A stretch of 64,000 nt of DNA, taken from NCBI GenBank assembly GCA_938082375.1, contig CALKCJ010000018.1:62001-126000 (forward strand). Direction: 5' to 3'. Below the pieces are notes generated by a model. That model did no database searches, was not told where the DNA came from, and worked only from the letters and a program-made list of their open reading frames with translations. This document shows, piece by piece, positions 38,463-47,862 of the stretch. The stretch's first letter is position 1. Each line of letters begins with the position of its first letter. This DNA is from an uncultured Thermomicrobiaceae bacterium (GTDB lineage Bacteria > Chloroflexota > Chloroflexia > Thermomicrobiales > Thermomicrobiaceae). A program made the position numbers and the translations under genes.

Positions 38463-39620
38463 TCAGCCGACTACCGCTGTGTGCGGGAAGTAGGCATACC
38501 AGGCGAACCACATGACGTCGTAGAAGGGCACGACCGGAAGGCGCTCGCCGGCTGGCCCGACCAGCGCCAGACCGACGCGCCTCCAGGTGCGCCCGTCGTG
38601 GTCGACCAGCGCCCCGGTGTCGCCGGAAACGAGTTCGACCGGGCGGCCGTTCAATCGCCGGCTGAAGACCCAGACCGCATCGAGCCGGGTATCATGGACG
38701 GCCACGATCGGCTCCTCGCCAGCATTCAGGTTCCAGACACCGCGCTCCAGTGCGGTCGTCTTGCGGATGGCCAGCCGGCTCTCGCCGAGCTTGATCCCGA
38801 TGACCACCTCTTTCGGATGGAAGCGGTCGTCCCAGTTGAGCACCGGAAACATCACGCTCGGGCTCTGGTAGTAGCCCGGGGCCTCGAGATCGGAGTACGA
38901 CCCGTACGGATCGATGCCGTACCGGCGAATGTACCCGGTCTCTGTCGAGAGTACCGGTGCCTCGGTGTCCAGCGATCGCCAGGCTCCCCAGCTCGTCCAG
39001 ATGAGCGGGATCTCCTCGAGCGACGTCCCCTTCATGGAACCGGCGATAGCTCGGCCGAGGATCTGCGGCCACCGGCTGTCGGTCTGGCGGTCGTACATGA
39101 GCAGGTTGGAATTGACGAGCATGCCGGTGGTGCCGAAAGTGAGCGGCTCGCTGGCGGGTGAGCGACCGCGGAAGCCCACGACCGAACCGGTCAGCGGGCA
39201 GTAGGTCACGGATATCCGCTCGCCGCCGATCTGGTCATTCACGATCTCGTGCCAGACGAGGATGATCTGCGGGTAGACCCGCAGTTCCCCCTGGTAGTCG
39301 AGGACGAAGACTCGATCTTCCGGCTCGAGCAGTTCGTCCATCTCGGTGGCGGAGACGAACCGAGGGGCGTCGATGGCCGGGATGCCATCCTTCGGCGGCC
39401 CCCCGGGGACGATGAAGTCGACCAGCCGGTCGAGCTCGCTCCGCGTGTCCGGAGTGGGAGGCGTGGCCGCTCCAGGGGCCAGCGTCGCTGGCGTCGGTCT
39501 TGGCGACGGTGTAGCGTGTGGAGCTGCCGTCGGCGCGGCCGCTCGCCCACACGCGGCCGGGAGCATCCCGAGGAGCGAGAGCGCGACGAACTGCCGCCTG
39601 GTGAACTGTCGCTGGCTCAT
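38463..39620 (-). CDS. DUF3179-domain protein, lipoprotein/TAT-like N-terminus
   Basis: MSQRQFTRRQFVALSLLGMLPAACGR; VWHEIVNDQIGGERISVTYCPLTGSVVGFRG. Confidence 0.88.
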   Translation of the reverse strand: MSQRQFTRRQFVALSLLGMLPAACGRAAAPTAAPHATPSPRPTPATLAPGAATPPTPDTRSELDRLVDFIVPGGPPKDGIPAIDAPRFVSATEMDELLEPEDRVFVLDYQGELRVYPQIILVWHEIVNDQIGGERISVTYCPLTGSVVGFRGRSPASEPLTFGTTGMLVNSNLLMYDRQTDSRWPQILGRAIAGSMKGTSLEEIPLIWTSWGAWRSLDTEAPVLSTETGYIRRYGIDPYGSYSDLEAPGYYQSPSVMFPVLNWDDRFHPKEVVIGIKLGESRLAIRKTTALERGVWNLNAGEEPIVAVHDTRLDAVWVFSRRLNGRPVELVSGDTGALVDHDGRTWRRVGLALVGPAGERLPVVPFYDVMWFAWYAYFPHTAVVG

Positions 39621-39781
39621 GGCCCCACCTCGTTAGCCCGGCATTCCTTATCGTAGGAGGAGAGGCCGGCCACGGCTGTAATGCGGATTACCAAAGTGTG
39701 GAGTACATGCGAACTCACCCCATCCCGGGCAACCGGGAAAGGGAAACCCCCATTGTTGCGAGCGGACCGAGGGCGGTCACG

Positions 39782-41236
39782 CTAGCCCTTCAGGCAGATG
39801 ATCGGTCGCAGCCGGGCTACGCGGGCGACGATCCCCGCATTGCACATCACGTCGACCACGTGGTCGACATCCTTGTAGGCTCCCGGCGCCTCCTCACTGA
39901 TGGAGGCCTTGCCGTGAGCGCGGACGATGACCCCCTGCTCGCGCAGCCGGCGCACGATCTCGTCGGCCGGGTACGCCTTCTTGGCGGCCCGGCGCGACTT
40001 CGCCCGACCGGCGCCGTGCAGCGCAGTGCCGAACGTCTCCCGCATCCCCAGTTCGGTACCGCGCAGGATGTAGCTCGCGGTGCCCATGGTGCCGCCGACC
40101 AGCACCGGCTGGCCGACCGCCCGGTACCGTTCCGGTAGCTCGGGCCGGCCGGGGCCGAACGCGCGGGTCGAGCCCTTGCGGTGGACGAGCAACCGGCGGC
40201 GCTCCTCGTCCACCTCGTGCACTTCGAACTTCACAGTATTGTGTGCGACCTCGTACAGCGTCTCGATGGCGGTATCGGGCACCTGCAGCGCCTTCCAGAA
40301 CGCTTCGCGCACCAGGTGGGCCAGCACTTGCCGGTTCGCGAAGGCGCAGTTGGCGCCGGCCATGACCGCACGGTAGTACTGGCGGCCCTCGGGGCTCTCG
40401 ATCGGCGCGCAGACCAGCTCGCGATCGGGCACCTCGATGCCGTACTTCTTGGTCGCCTTGTCGAGGAAGGGCAGGTAGTCGGTACCGATCTGGTGACCGA
40501 GCGCCCGGCTACCGGTGTGGAGCATGATGACGATCTGCCCCAGCTCGAGCCCGTAGGCCTCGGCAGCCTCGGCATCGTACACCTGGTCGACCACCTGTAC
40601 CTCGACATAGTGGTTCCCTGAGCCGAGCGTGCCGACCTGCGCGAGCTGCCGCTGCTTGGCCGTAGTGCTGACGACCGAGGGATCGGCGTCTGGGAGGCGA
40701 CCGGTCTCCTCGATGTAGGTCAGGTCGTCCGCGCGGCCGTAGCCGAGGCCGACAACGTAGTGTGCTCCCTCGCGCAGCACCTGGTCGATCTCCTTGGTGC
40801 TGAGCTTCAGTTCCCCGGTGCTGCCTAGCCCGGCCGGGATGACCTGGTACATGGTGTCGGCGAGCCTCTCTTCCTTCCCCTCCAAGTCCTTGCGGAAGAG
40901 GGTAGTCCGTAGGCAGCGCACGCCGCAGTTGATATCGAAGCCTACCCCGGCGACACTGATGACCCCTTCCTTCGGGTCGAACGCTGCGACCCCACCGATC
41001 GGGAAGCCGTAGCCGGGGTGGATGTCGGCCATCGCCATCGCCGCTTTCTGGATGCCCGGGAGCGTGGCGACGTTCTTGAGCTGCTCGAGCGCGTTCCACT
41101 CCTGACTGCTCTGCTCGGTGAGTTCGCGCAGCGCTCGTTCATCGACGAAGAGGCGGGCCGGCACGCGCATGCGTCCCTGTGGCGGGATCTCGTAGAGGTA
41201 GTCGTGGATCTTGCGTACTTGTGCCTTGACGCTCAT
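39782..41236 (-). CDS. rtcB: RNA-splicing ligase RtcB
   Basis: IHPGYGFPIGGVAAFDPKEGVISVAGVGFDINCGVR, LGSGNHYVEVQ, MLHTGSRALGHQI. Confidence 0.95.
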   Translation of the reverse strand: MSVKAQVRKIHDYLYEIPPQGRMRVPARLFVDERALRELTEQSSQEWNALEQLKNVATLPGIQKAAMAMADIHPGYGFPIGGVAAFDPKEGVISVAGVGFDINCGVRCLRTTLFRKDLEGKEERLADTMYQVIPAGLGSTGELKLSTKEIDQVLREGAHYVVGLGYGRADDLTYIEETGRLPDADPSVVSTTAKQRQLAQVGTLGSGNHYVEVQVVDQVYDAEAAEAYGLELGQIVIMLHTGSRALGHQIGTDYLPFLDKATKKYGIEVPDRELVCAPIESPEGRQYYRAVMAGANCAFANRQVLAHLVREAFWKALQVPDTAIETLYEVAHNTVKFEVHEVDEERRRLLVHRKGSTRAFGPGRPELPERYRAVGQPVLVGGTMGTASYILRGTELGMRETFGTALHGAGRAKSRRAAKKAYPADEIVRRLREQGVIVRAHGKASISEEAPGAYKDVDHVVDVMCNAGIVARVARLRPIICLKG

Positions 41237-41301
41237 GGCAGCATCCCTCCCAGGTCACGACGGACGCCTTCACACCCGGCTGGTGCTCCGGTTCCGGACG
41301 G

Positions 41302-41727
41302 CTAAATGTCGAGGATGCAGCGGAAGCGCCAGCCCCGATCGGTCTGCTCGGCCAGGAATCCGCCGTACGTCGCGGCCTTGACCTCGATCTCGACGGCATG
41401 GCGGCTGAGGTCGATCGGCTCACCCGCGAGCACGCCTTCAGCAATCCAGCGCCCATTGACCTGCTCAGCACGGGTGATGCGAAACTCGCGGAAGAACATA
41501 CCGCGCAGGTCGATCGTCGCGAGCACGGCGTTCAGCAAGGAGACGAAGAGGGCGCCGGCATCCTCGGCACTCGCCTGCACCGTCACTTCCTCCCGCGGCT
41601 CGACCGTCTCCACGTCGACCAGCAGGTTGAGCAGCCCGGTCACCCCGTCACGAAGCGCCTCTTCCACTGTGGCGCCGGTCGCCTCGAGCCCGATGTCTGC
41701 CTGGTGCTCGAGGTACTCGTACGGCAT
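41302..41727 (-). CDS. Archease
   Basis: MPYEYLEHQADIGLEATGATVEEALRDGVTGLLNLLVDVETVEP...KAATYGGFLAEQTDRGWRFRCILDI; upstream of rtcB. Confidence 0.93.
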   Translation of the reverse strand: MPYEYLEHQADIGLEATGATVEEALRDGVTGLLNLLVDVETVEPREEVTVQASAEDAGALFVSLLNAVLATIDLRGMFFREFRITRAEQVNGRWIAEGVLAGEPIDLSRHAVEIEVKAATYGGFLAEQTDRGWRFRCILDI

Positions 41728-41944
41728 GGCTCCGAGCTCCCCTCAATCGCGGCGCGCTGCGCCCTCTTCGCCTCACGGGCCCTCCAGACCAGGTATCTAA
41801 TTGTACCGCTGGCCTGAGAGGATCAGCGAGGTTCACGCCCAACACCACGACGGGGAGGTCGTCGCTCCCCGTGCGGGAGGCAGTACGGGCGGGCACAATT
41901 AGCTCGATCGATCCTGAGGAGGGTCACGCGGAGCACATGCCGTG

Positions 41945-43732
41945 ATGCCTGCTCGACGCCAGCTCCTCGCCGAGCCGGCCGCCCACCCGGCGAGCCCAGT
42001 CGCCCACCCTGGCCTACTCGCAGCCGGGCTCTGTCTCTGGGCGACGCTTGCCGCTGCCTGGATCGCGACGGCCATCTTCGAGCGGTTGCCGCACGTCGAG
42101 GACGAGGTGGCCTTCCTCTTCCAGGCGCGCACCTATGCGACTGGCACGCTCGTGGTGCCGGCTCCGGCCGTGCCGGAGTTCTTCTCCATCCCGTTCGTGA
42201 TCGTGCGCGACGGCGAGTGGTTCGGCAAGTACCCGCCGGGCTACCCGCTGGTCCTGGCGCTCGGCGTGCTGGCCGGCCAGCCCTGGCTCGTCAACCCGCT
42301 CGCCGCCGGGCTGGCGGTGGCGCTGGTCTACCGGCTCGGCCGCCGGGTCTACGACGCCGCGACCGGGCTGCTGGCGGCGCTGCTGCTGGCCACCTCGCCC
42401 TTCCTGCTGATCCAGGCCGGGAGCTTCCTCTCACACGTGGTCTGCCTCGTCTGGACGCTCCTCTTCCTCGCGGGGTTCGAGGCGGCGCGGCGGCGTGGCT
42501 CGACAGCCCGCGGACTCGCCGCCGGGGCGGCGCTGGGGATGCTACTGCTCAGTCGGCCGCTCACCGCGGTGGGAGTAGCTGTGCCGTTCGCGCTGTGGGC
42601 TGGCCTCGAAGCACTCAAGCGCCCCGCTCGCCTGCGGGTCTATGGCCCGATGGCGGCGGCGACGCTGGCCTTCGGCGGGCTGCTGCTCGGCTACAACTGG
42701 CTGACCACCGGGCACCCGCTGCTCTTCGCCTACCAGCTCTGGTGGCCGTTCGACCGGATCGGCTTCGGGGCTGGCATCGGCCCCGATGGCGATCACACCC
42801 TTTCGGAAGGCTGGCTCAACACCCGGCTTAACCTGAAGGAACTGGAGCTCTACCTTTTCGGCTGGCCGTTCCGACTGAGCCTCGTTCCAACGGTGCTGAC
42901 TGTGCTGGTTGCACTCGCCCGCGGCGTTCAGGCCATCGGGCGGATCAGTGCGGGCGAGGCGCTCATGTGGGATCTGGCGCTGGCCGGGCTAGCGCTCGGC
43001 CTGATCGCCGTACATCTGGCCTATTGGGCTGGCGGCCAGATGTACGGCCCTCGCTATTACTTCGAGGCCACCGGCGCGCTGGCGCTGCTGACTGCCCGCG
43101 GCCTGCGCCAGGCCGGCGGCTGGTTTCACTGCGCAGCTCGGCGTGCCGTCGGGAACGGCCGGTTCGGGCGCTTGCTGGGCGTGGGAGTTCCGGTTGCCCT
43201 CCTCGCGCTCCTGATCGGCTACGGGCTCTTCTGGACCGCGCCGCGCTGGTTCGCCGGCTACCGGGGCTGGTATGGGGTCACCGCCGACGGCCTGCGCGCT
43301 GTCGAAGCCGCCCGGCTGGACAACGCGCTCGTCTTCGTCAGCGCCGAGCGCTGGACCGACTATGCCCCGTTCTTCGCCCAAAACTCGCCGCTGCTCGACG
43401 GCCGCGTTGTCTACGCGCTCGACTTGGGACCCTCCTGGAATCGACTGCTGGCCGAACAGTACCCCGGGCGCGCCTGCTACGAGTGGCGCGACGGCACGCT
43501 GGTGCCTTTGCGGACGCTGGCCGGCACTGGTTCGAGGCCAACTGCATGCGCGGGGAGCGGTTCAAGAGGAGCCGATTTGTGCGCAGGTACGCGTACCAGG
43601 CTTATTCCGCCTGGCGCACCGACTGTGCCAGCGCGCGCAGGTCGGTCGAGGGATCGGCCAGCACCGCTGGGTCAACCCGCGCCCGCGCCTCGACCAGCCG
43701 TCGCCCGGGGCGCAGCTCCCGCGGCCGGTTGA
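41945..43732 (+). CDS. Multi-TM glycosyltransferase-like (GT39/ArnT/PMT-type) membrane protein; 3' end uncertain
   Basis: LPHVEDEVAFLFQARTYATG..., GKYPPGYPLVLALGVLAGQPWLVNPLAAGLAVALVYRLGRRV; last ~130 bp overlap the antisense oxidoreductase gene and are low complexity. Confidence 0.7.
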   Translation: MPARRQLLAEPAAHPASPVAHPGLLAAGLCLWATLAAAWIATAIFERLPHVEDEVAFLFQARTYATGTLVVPAPAVPEFFSIPFVIVRDGEWFGKYPPGYPLVLALGVLAGQPWLVNPLAAGLAVALVYRLGRRVYDAATGLLAALLLATSPFLLIQAGSFLSHVVCLVWTLLFLAGFEAARRRGSTARGLAAGAALGMLLLSRPLTAVGVAVPFALWAGLEALKRPARLRVYGPMAAATLAFGGLLLGYNWLTTGHPLLFAYQLWWPFDRIGFGAGIGPDGDHTLSEGWLNTRLNLKELELYLFGWPFRLSLVPTVLTVLVALARGVQAIGRISAGEALMWDLALAGLALGLIAVHLAYWAGGQMYGPRYYFEATGALALLTARGLRQAGGWFHCAARRAVGNGRFGRLLGVGVPVALLALLIGYGLFWTAPRWFAGYRGWYGVTADGLRAVEAARLDNALVFVSAERWTDYAPFFAQNSPLLDGRVVYALDLGPSWNRLLAEQYPGRACYEWRDGTLVPLRTLAGTGSRPTACAGSGSRGADLCAGTRTRLIPPGAPTVPARAGRSRDRPAPLGQPAPAPRPAVARGAAPAAG

Positions 43733-44843
43733 CGGTCACCACAGCCTCCACCACTCCCTGCCGCAGGTAGAAGGCGGTGACCGACGGCGCTGCCGAATCG
43801 CCGCGCAGGACGACCTGGTCCCACGGCCCGGGGTAGCCAGCGTACTGGAGGTTGAGGTCGTACTGGTCCGACCAGAAGTAGGGCACCGGGGTGTAGGGCC
43901 GGGGATCGCCAGCGATGGCCCGCGCTGCCGCTGCGCCCTGCTGCGCGGCGTTGTCGAAGTGCTCCACCCGCAGCCGCCGGCCGATTCCCGGATGCCACCA
44001 GTTGGCGACGTCGCCAGCGGCGTAGACGCCGGGGATGTCGGTCGCGCAGTGCTCGTCGACCAGGATACCGTTCTCGAGCGGGAGCCCGCTGCTCTGGAAC
44101 AGCGCCACAGCCGGCCGCACGCCCACTCCGACCACTACCAGGTCACAGGCGATCCGCTCGCCGCGCTCCAACACGGCCTCCTCGGCCCGTCGGTGCCCCC
44201 GCAGCTCCGCCACCTTCTGCCCCAGGCGCAGTTCTACCCCATGTCGTCGATGTACCTCGGCCAGGATCGCCCCCACCTCCTCCCCCAGCGGCCCGGCCAG
44301 CGGCACCGGCAGCGGGTCGACCACGGTCACTTGCTTGCCCAGCGTGCGGGCACTGGCGGCTACCTCGGCGCCAATGAACCCACAGCCGACCACCAGCACG
44401 CGCTCGGCCCGCGAGAGATCCTCTCGCAGCGCCTGCGCGTCGGCCAGCGAGCGCAGGTAGCGGACGCCGGGCAGGTTGAATCCCGGCAGGCGCAGCCGCA
44501 CCGGTTCGGCACCGGTGGTGATCAGGAGCGTGTCGAACGGCAGCCGCTCGCCCGGCTCGAGCAGGAGCTCGCGGCGATCGAAGTCGACGGCGCTGGCCCG
44601 CTGCCCCAGCCGCAGCTCGATCCCTAACTCCTGGTAGTACGCGGCTGGCTTGAAGAGGATCTCCTCGACGGTCTTCTGCCCCTGGAGGTACGCCTTGGAG
44701 AGCGTCGTGCGGTCGTAGGGGACGACCGGCTCGGCGCTGACCAGCGTCACCGGGCCATCGAAGCCGGCGGCCCGCAGCGCCTCAGCGGCGCCGTAGGCCG
44801 CAACTCCGCCTCCGAGGATGACGCAGGAGCGCCGGCCGGCCAT
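43602..44843 (-). CDS. FAD-dependent ferredoxin reductase-type oxidoreductase
   Basis: CVILGGGVAAYGAAEALRAAGFDGPVTLVSAEPVVPYDRTTLSKAYLQG..., VLVVGCGFIGAEVAASARTLGKQVTVVD, GVYAAGDVANW. Confidence 0.93.
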   Translation of the reverse strand: MAGRRSCVILGGGVAAYGAAEALRAAGFDGPVTLVSAEPVVPYDRTTLSKAYLQGQKTVEEILFKPAAYYQELGIELRLGQRASAVDFDRRELLLEPGERLPFDTLLITTGAEPVRLRLPGFNLPGVRYLRSLADAQALREDLSRAERVLVVGCGFIGAEVAASARTLGKQVTVVDPLPVPLAGPLGEEVGAILAEVHRRHGVELRLGQKVAELRGHRRAEEAVLERGERIACDLVVVGVGVRPAVALFQSSGLPLENGILVDEHCATDIPGVYAAGDVANWWHPGIGRRLRVEHFDNAAQQGAAAARAIAGDPRPYTPVPYFWSDQYDLNLQYAGYPGPWDQVVLRGDSAAPSVTAFYLRQGVVEAVVTVNRPRELRPGRRLVEARARVDPAVLADPSTDLRALAQSVRQAE

Positions 44844-44846
44844 CGC

Positions 44847-45179
44847 TCAGCCCTGCCGCGGCTCGCGCGAGACGTAGACCACGCCGTCCACGATCTGGAT
44901 GTCGTAGACCGGCAGCGGCTCGGTGGCCGGAAGCGAGGTGACTTTGCCCGTCTTTAGGTCGAAGCCGGAGCCGTGCAGTGGGCAATAGATGACGTGGTCT
45001 TCGAGCTCGCCCTCGGCCAGCTCCGCGTACTCGTGCGTGCAGATCCCGCTGAGAGCGTAAATTTCTCCCTCAAGCTTCACCAGGATACGCTCATCGTCGT
45101 CGACCCTGAAGGGGACTATTCCGCCCTCCGGGATCTCGTCATAGCGCTTAACGGCGACGTAGCCTTTTGGAGCCGTCAT
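44847..45179 (-). CDS. Rieske (2Fe-2S) ferredoxin
   Basis: ALSGICTHEYAELAEGELEDHVIYCPLHGSGFDLKTG (CxH...CPLHG). Confidence 0.93.
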   Translation of the reverse strand: MTAPKGYVAVKRYDEIPEGGIVPFRVDDDERILVKLEGEIYALSGICTHEYAELAEGELEDHVIYCPLHGSGFDLKTGKVTSLPATEPLPVYDIQIVDGVVYVSREPRQG

Positions 45180-45269
45180 CCGATCCTCCCGGTACGCAAG
45201 GGAAGCAAGGCGTACCCTCCTCTGCTAACGCTCGACGGCTGAGATCGCTCGAGGTGCTGGGGTGGCCGG

Positions 45270-45497
45270 CTACGACGACTCGCCCGCGGCTTTGACCGGC
45301 ACGGCGATGGCGCCCTGGAACCCGATCCGCTTGTGCGTGCCATCGCAGAACGGCTTGGTCTGCGACCCGCCGCAGCGGCAGAGCCAGATCTCGTCCCCCT
45401 CGTAGGGGATCTGGTTGCCGTGGTGGTCAACCAGCTTGACCGGACCCTTCACGTGGTATGGGCCATTCCGCGTCACTGTGATCTGGACTTCAGCCAT
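45270..45497 (-). CDS. CDGSH iron-sulfur domain protein
   Basis: WLCRCGGSQTKPFCDGTHKRIGF matches CxCxx(S/T)xxxPxCDGxH. Confidence 0.93.
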   Translation of the reverse strand: MAEVQITVTRNGPYHVKGPVKLVDHHGNQIPYEGDEIWLCRCGGSQTKPFCDGTHKRIGFQGAIAVPVKAAGESS

Positions 45498-45547
45498 CGG
45501 CCACCTCCCGTCGACGAAACGCCATACTATCGTATCGCTACTATAGC

Positions 45548-45572
45548 GCCTGGTCGCGCGGGGCGACCAGGC
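45548..45572. repeat. Inverted repeat in the divergent CDGSH/small-ORF intergenic region
   Basis: GCCTGGTCG-CGCGGGG-CGACCAGGC, 9-bp perfect arms. Confidence 0.5.
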
Positions 45573-45689
45573 CATCGCTCCTCGATCTTAGACGCGCGAG
45601 TAGTCCACTTCTTCCGCTTGACCATATCGGCGCGCGCGGTCACACTTGGCGCACCAGGCGAGCGATGACGAGGCCGGAGAGGCAGAGCA

Positions 45690-45902
45690 ATGAGAGACGA
45701 GACCTATAACGCGGAGCACAGCTTTTGGCGCGAGGCGCTGGATGCTCTGGCGATTTCGCTCCACGGGCTGGAGCGTGCCCGCGAACTGGACACAGAGATC
45801 GCGCGGATGGCGGAGGCGCTCGAGCGCCTGAGCGAGGAGCGGCTGGATCTGTGGGAAGCTACCCCAGATCTGCGCGGGGTGCCTGGAGAGGGGCGTGTGT
45901 GA
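45690..45902 (+). CDS. Small hypothetical protein (70 aa)
   Basis: MRDETYNAEHSFWREALDALAISLHGLERARELDTEIARMAEALERLSEERLDLWEATPDLRGVPGEGRV; stop overlaps the amidase GTG. Confidence 0.6.
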   Translation: MRDETYNAEHSFWREALDALAISLHGLERARELDTEIARMAEALERLSEERLDLWEATPDLRGVPGEGRV

Positions 45903-47209
45903 GCGAGCAACCTCACTTCTCCGTTTGCGGGCTGGTGAGCCAGATCAAGGAGCGGCGACTGCGCACCTCGGAAATCGTCGCTACCTGTCTGGAGCGGATC
46001 GAGCGGCTGGAGCCGAGGCTGCAGGCCTGGGCGTTCCTCGACGCGGATGCGAGCCGGCGCGAGGCCGAGCGGCTCGACCGGTTGGCTGACGAGGGCACCC
46101 TACTCCCCCTACACGGTGTGCCGATGGGAGTGAAGGATATCGTCGACGTAGCTGGGATGCCGACGGTCGCCGGCTTCGCGCCGTTTCGGAGCCGTATCGC
46201 CCGGGAGGACGCGCCGATCGTCGCCCGACTGCGGGCACTCGGAGCGGTGATCCTCGGTAAGACCCATACCACCCAGTTCGCCTTCGCCGACCCGGCGCCG
46301 ACTGCAAACCCGTGGAACCCTGAGCGGACGCCGGGTGGCTCTAGCTCTGGCTCAGGTGCGGCGGTCGCCGCGCGCATGGTACCTCTGGCGATCGGCACCC
46401 AGACTGCCGGTTCGGTGCTCCGGCCGGCGGCCTACTGCGGCGTGGTCGGCTTCAAGCCCAGCTACGGCTGGTTCACGACCGGTGGCGTCATCCCGCTCGC
46501 CTGGTCGCTCGATCACTTGGGGCTGATCGCCTGTACTGCTCGGGACGCGGCCCTAACCTACGTCGCGCTTCTCGAGCAGCGTGCCGATTTCTCCTTCAAG
46601 CCCCAGCCACCTCGCCTGCTGCTCCTCACTGATTTCCTCGACCGCTCCGAGCCGGCCGTGCTCACCCACCTGCAGGAAGTGGTACAGGCTCTCCGCGATG
46701 CCGGTGCCACGGTCGAGGAGCGGCGGCTCCCGGTCGACCTCGACCTGCTGCTCGCCGTGCACCACGTGCTGATGACGACCGAGGCGGCTGCCGTCCACCG
46801 CGAGAACCTGGCCCGCTACCGCGAGCACTACGGCCCGCGCCTGCGCGCGGCGGCTGAGACTGGCCTGCTCGTCCCGGCGGCGCTGGAGCTGCACGCTCGC
46901 CGGCTGCGCGCGCGGCTGGCCCGCGTGATCGACGAGCTACTCGGTCAGGCTGATGCTGCCCTTTTGCCCACGGTGCCCGCGCCAGCGCCGGGGCGCGAGA
47001 CCACCGGCGACCGCTCCTTCCAGGCCGTCTGGACACTCTGTGGCACGCCGAGCATCAGTCTTCCCAGCGGGCTGAGCCCAGACGGCCTGCCGCTGGCGAT
47101 TCAGCTCGTCGCGCGTCAGGGGCACGATCGGGGCCTGCTCCAGGTGGCAGCCTGGAGCGAGCGGGTACTGCCGCGGCTGCCGGAGCCGCCGGTCGCCGCC
47201 GCTTCGTAA
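45899..47209 (+). CDS. Amidase (amidase signature family)
   Basis: PLHGVPMGVKDIVDVAGMPT, NPWNPERTPGGSSSGSGAAVAARMVPLAIGTQTAGSVLRPAAYCGVVGFKPSYG. Confidence 0.93.
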   Translation: MSEQPHFSVCGLVSQIKERRLRTSEIVATCLERIERLEPRLQAWAFLDADASRREAERLDRLADEGTLLPLHGVPMGVKDIVDVAGMPTVAGFAPFRSRIAREDAPIVARLRALGAVILGKTHTTQFAFADPAPTANPWNPERTPGGSSSGSGAAVAARMVPLAIGTQTAGSVLRPAAYCGVVGFKPSYGWFTTGGVIPLAWSLDHLGLIACTARDAALTYVALLEQRADFSFKPQPPRLLLLTDFLDRSEPAVLTHLQEVVQALRDAGATVEERRLPVDLDLLLAVHHVLMTTEAAAVHRENLARYREHYGPRLRAAAETGLLVPAALELHARRLRARLARVIDELLGQADAALLPTVPAPAPGRETTGDRSFQAVWTLCGTPSISLPSGLSPDGLPLAIQLVARQGHDRGLLQVAAWSERVLPRLPEPPVAAAS

Positions 47210-47277
47210 GCGGGGACAGAGTGCCACGAGCTGGTCACCCGCCGATCAAAGGTGGCGCCGGCTGAAGGGAGCCAGGC

Positions 47278-47793
47278 ATGGGCATCTTGACCCGTCCAGA
47301 GATCATGCGGCTGATCGAGGCTGGTGAGATCGGGGTCGAGCCCTTCGATCCACGTCAGGTGGGCCCAGCCTCGATCGACCTGCACCTGGGCCGAGAGTTC
47401 CGGGTCTTTCGGCCAGCACGCGAGATCTTCCACGTCACCGATGAGGCCGACCATCGGCTGGTCACCGAGCTGGTGGAGGTGGAGGACTACTTCCTCCTGC
47501 TCCCCGGCCAGGCGGTGCTCGGCATCACCGAGGAGCGAATCACGCTGCCCGACTACCTCTGTGGCTGGATCCAGGGACGTAGCCGTTTCGCGCGGGTCGG
47601 CCTGATGGTGCACGTGACCGCCAACTTTATGCAGCCAGGAATCGTCCGCACTCGCCAGGTGCTGGAGATGAACAACGCCGGGCCGATCCCGCTCGCGATC
47701 CACCCGGGGACGGCTATTTGCCAGATCATCCTGGAGGAGTGCACCGGCCGCGCACGCTACGAGGGCCGCTTTCAGGGCCAGGAGCATCCGTGA
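47278..47793 (+). CDS. dcd: dCTP deaminase
   Basis: MGILTRPEIMRLIEAG..., VGPASIDLHLGREFRVF, IQGRSRFARVGLMVHVTANFMQPG. Confidence 0.92.
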   Translation: MGILTRPEIMRLIEAGEIGVEPFDPRQVGPASIDLHLGREFRVFRPAREIFHVTDEADHRLVTELVEVEDYFLLLPGQAVLGITEERITLPDYLCGWIQGRSRFARVGLMVHVTANFMQPGIVRTRQVLEMNNAGPIPLAIHPGTAICQIILEECTGRARYEGRFQGQEHP

Positions 47794-47862
47794 GGGCGTG
47801 CTCTGTCCGGTCAGTCCGAATCCTCGCGCCCACCAGCAATGCTATGTCCTGCTGCCCAGCGC

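Noticed and set aside
43515-43732. Possible frameshift at the 3' end of the GT39-like membrane protein
   Set aside because: The in-frame tail is low complexity and overlaps an antisense gene, but neither alternative frame gives a clearly better C-terminus.
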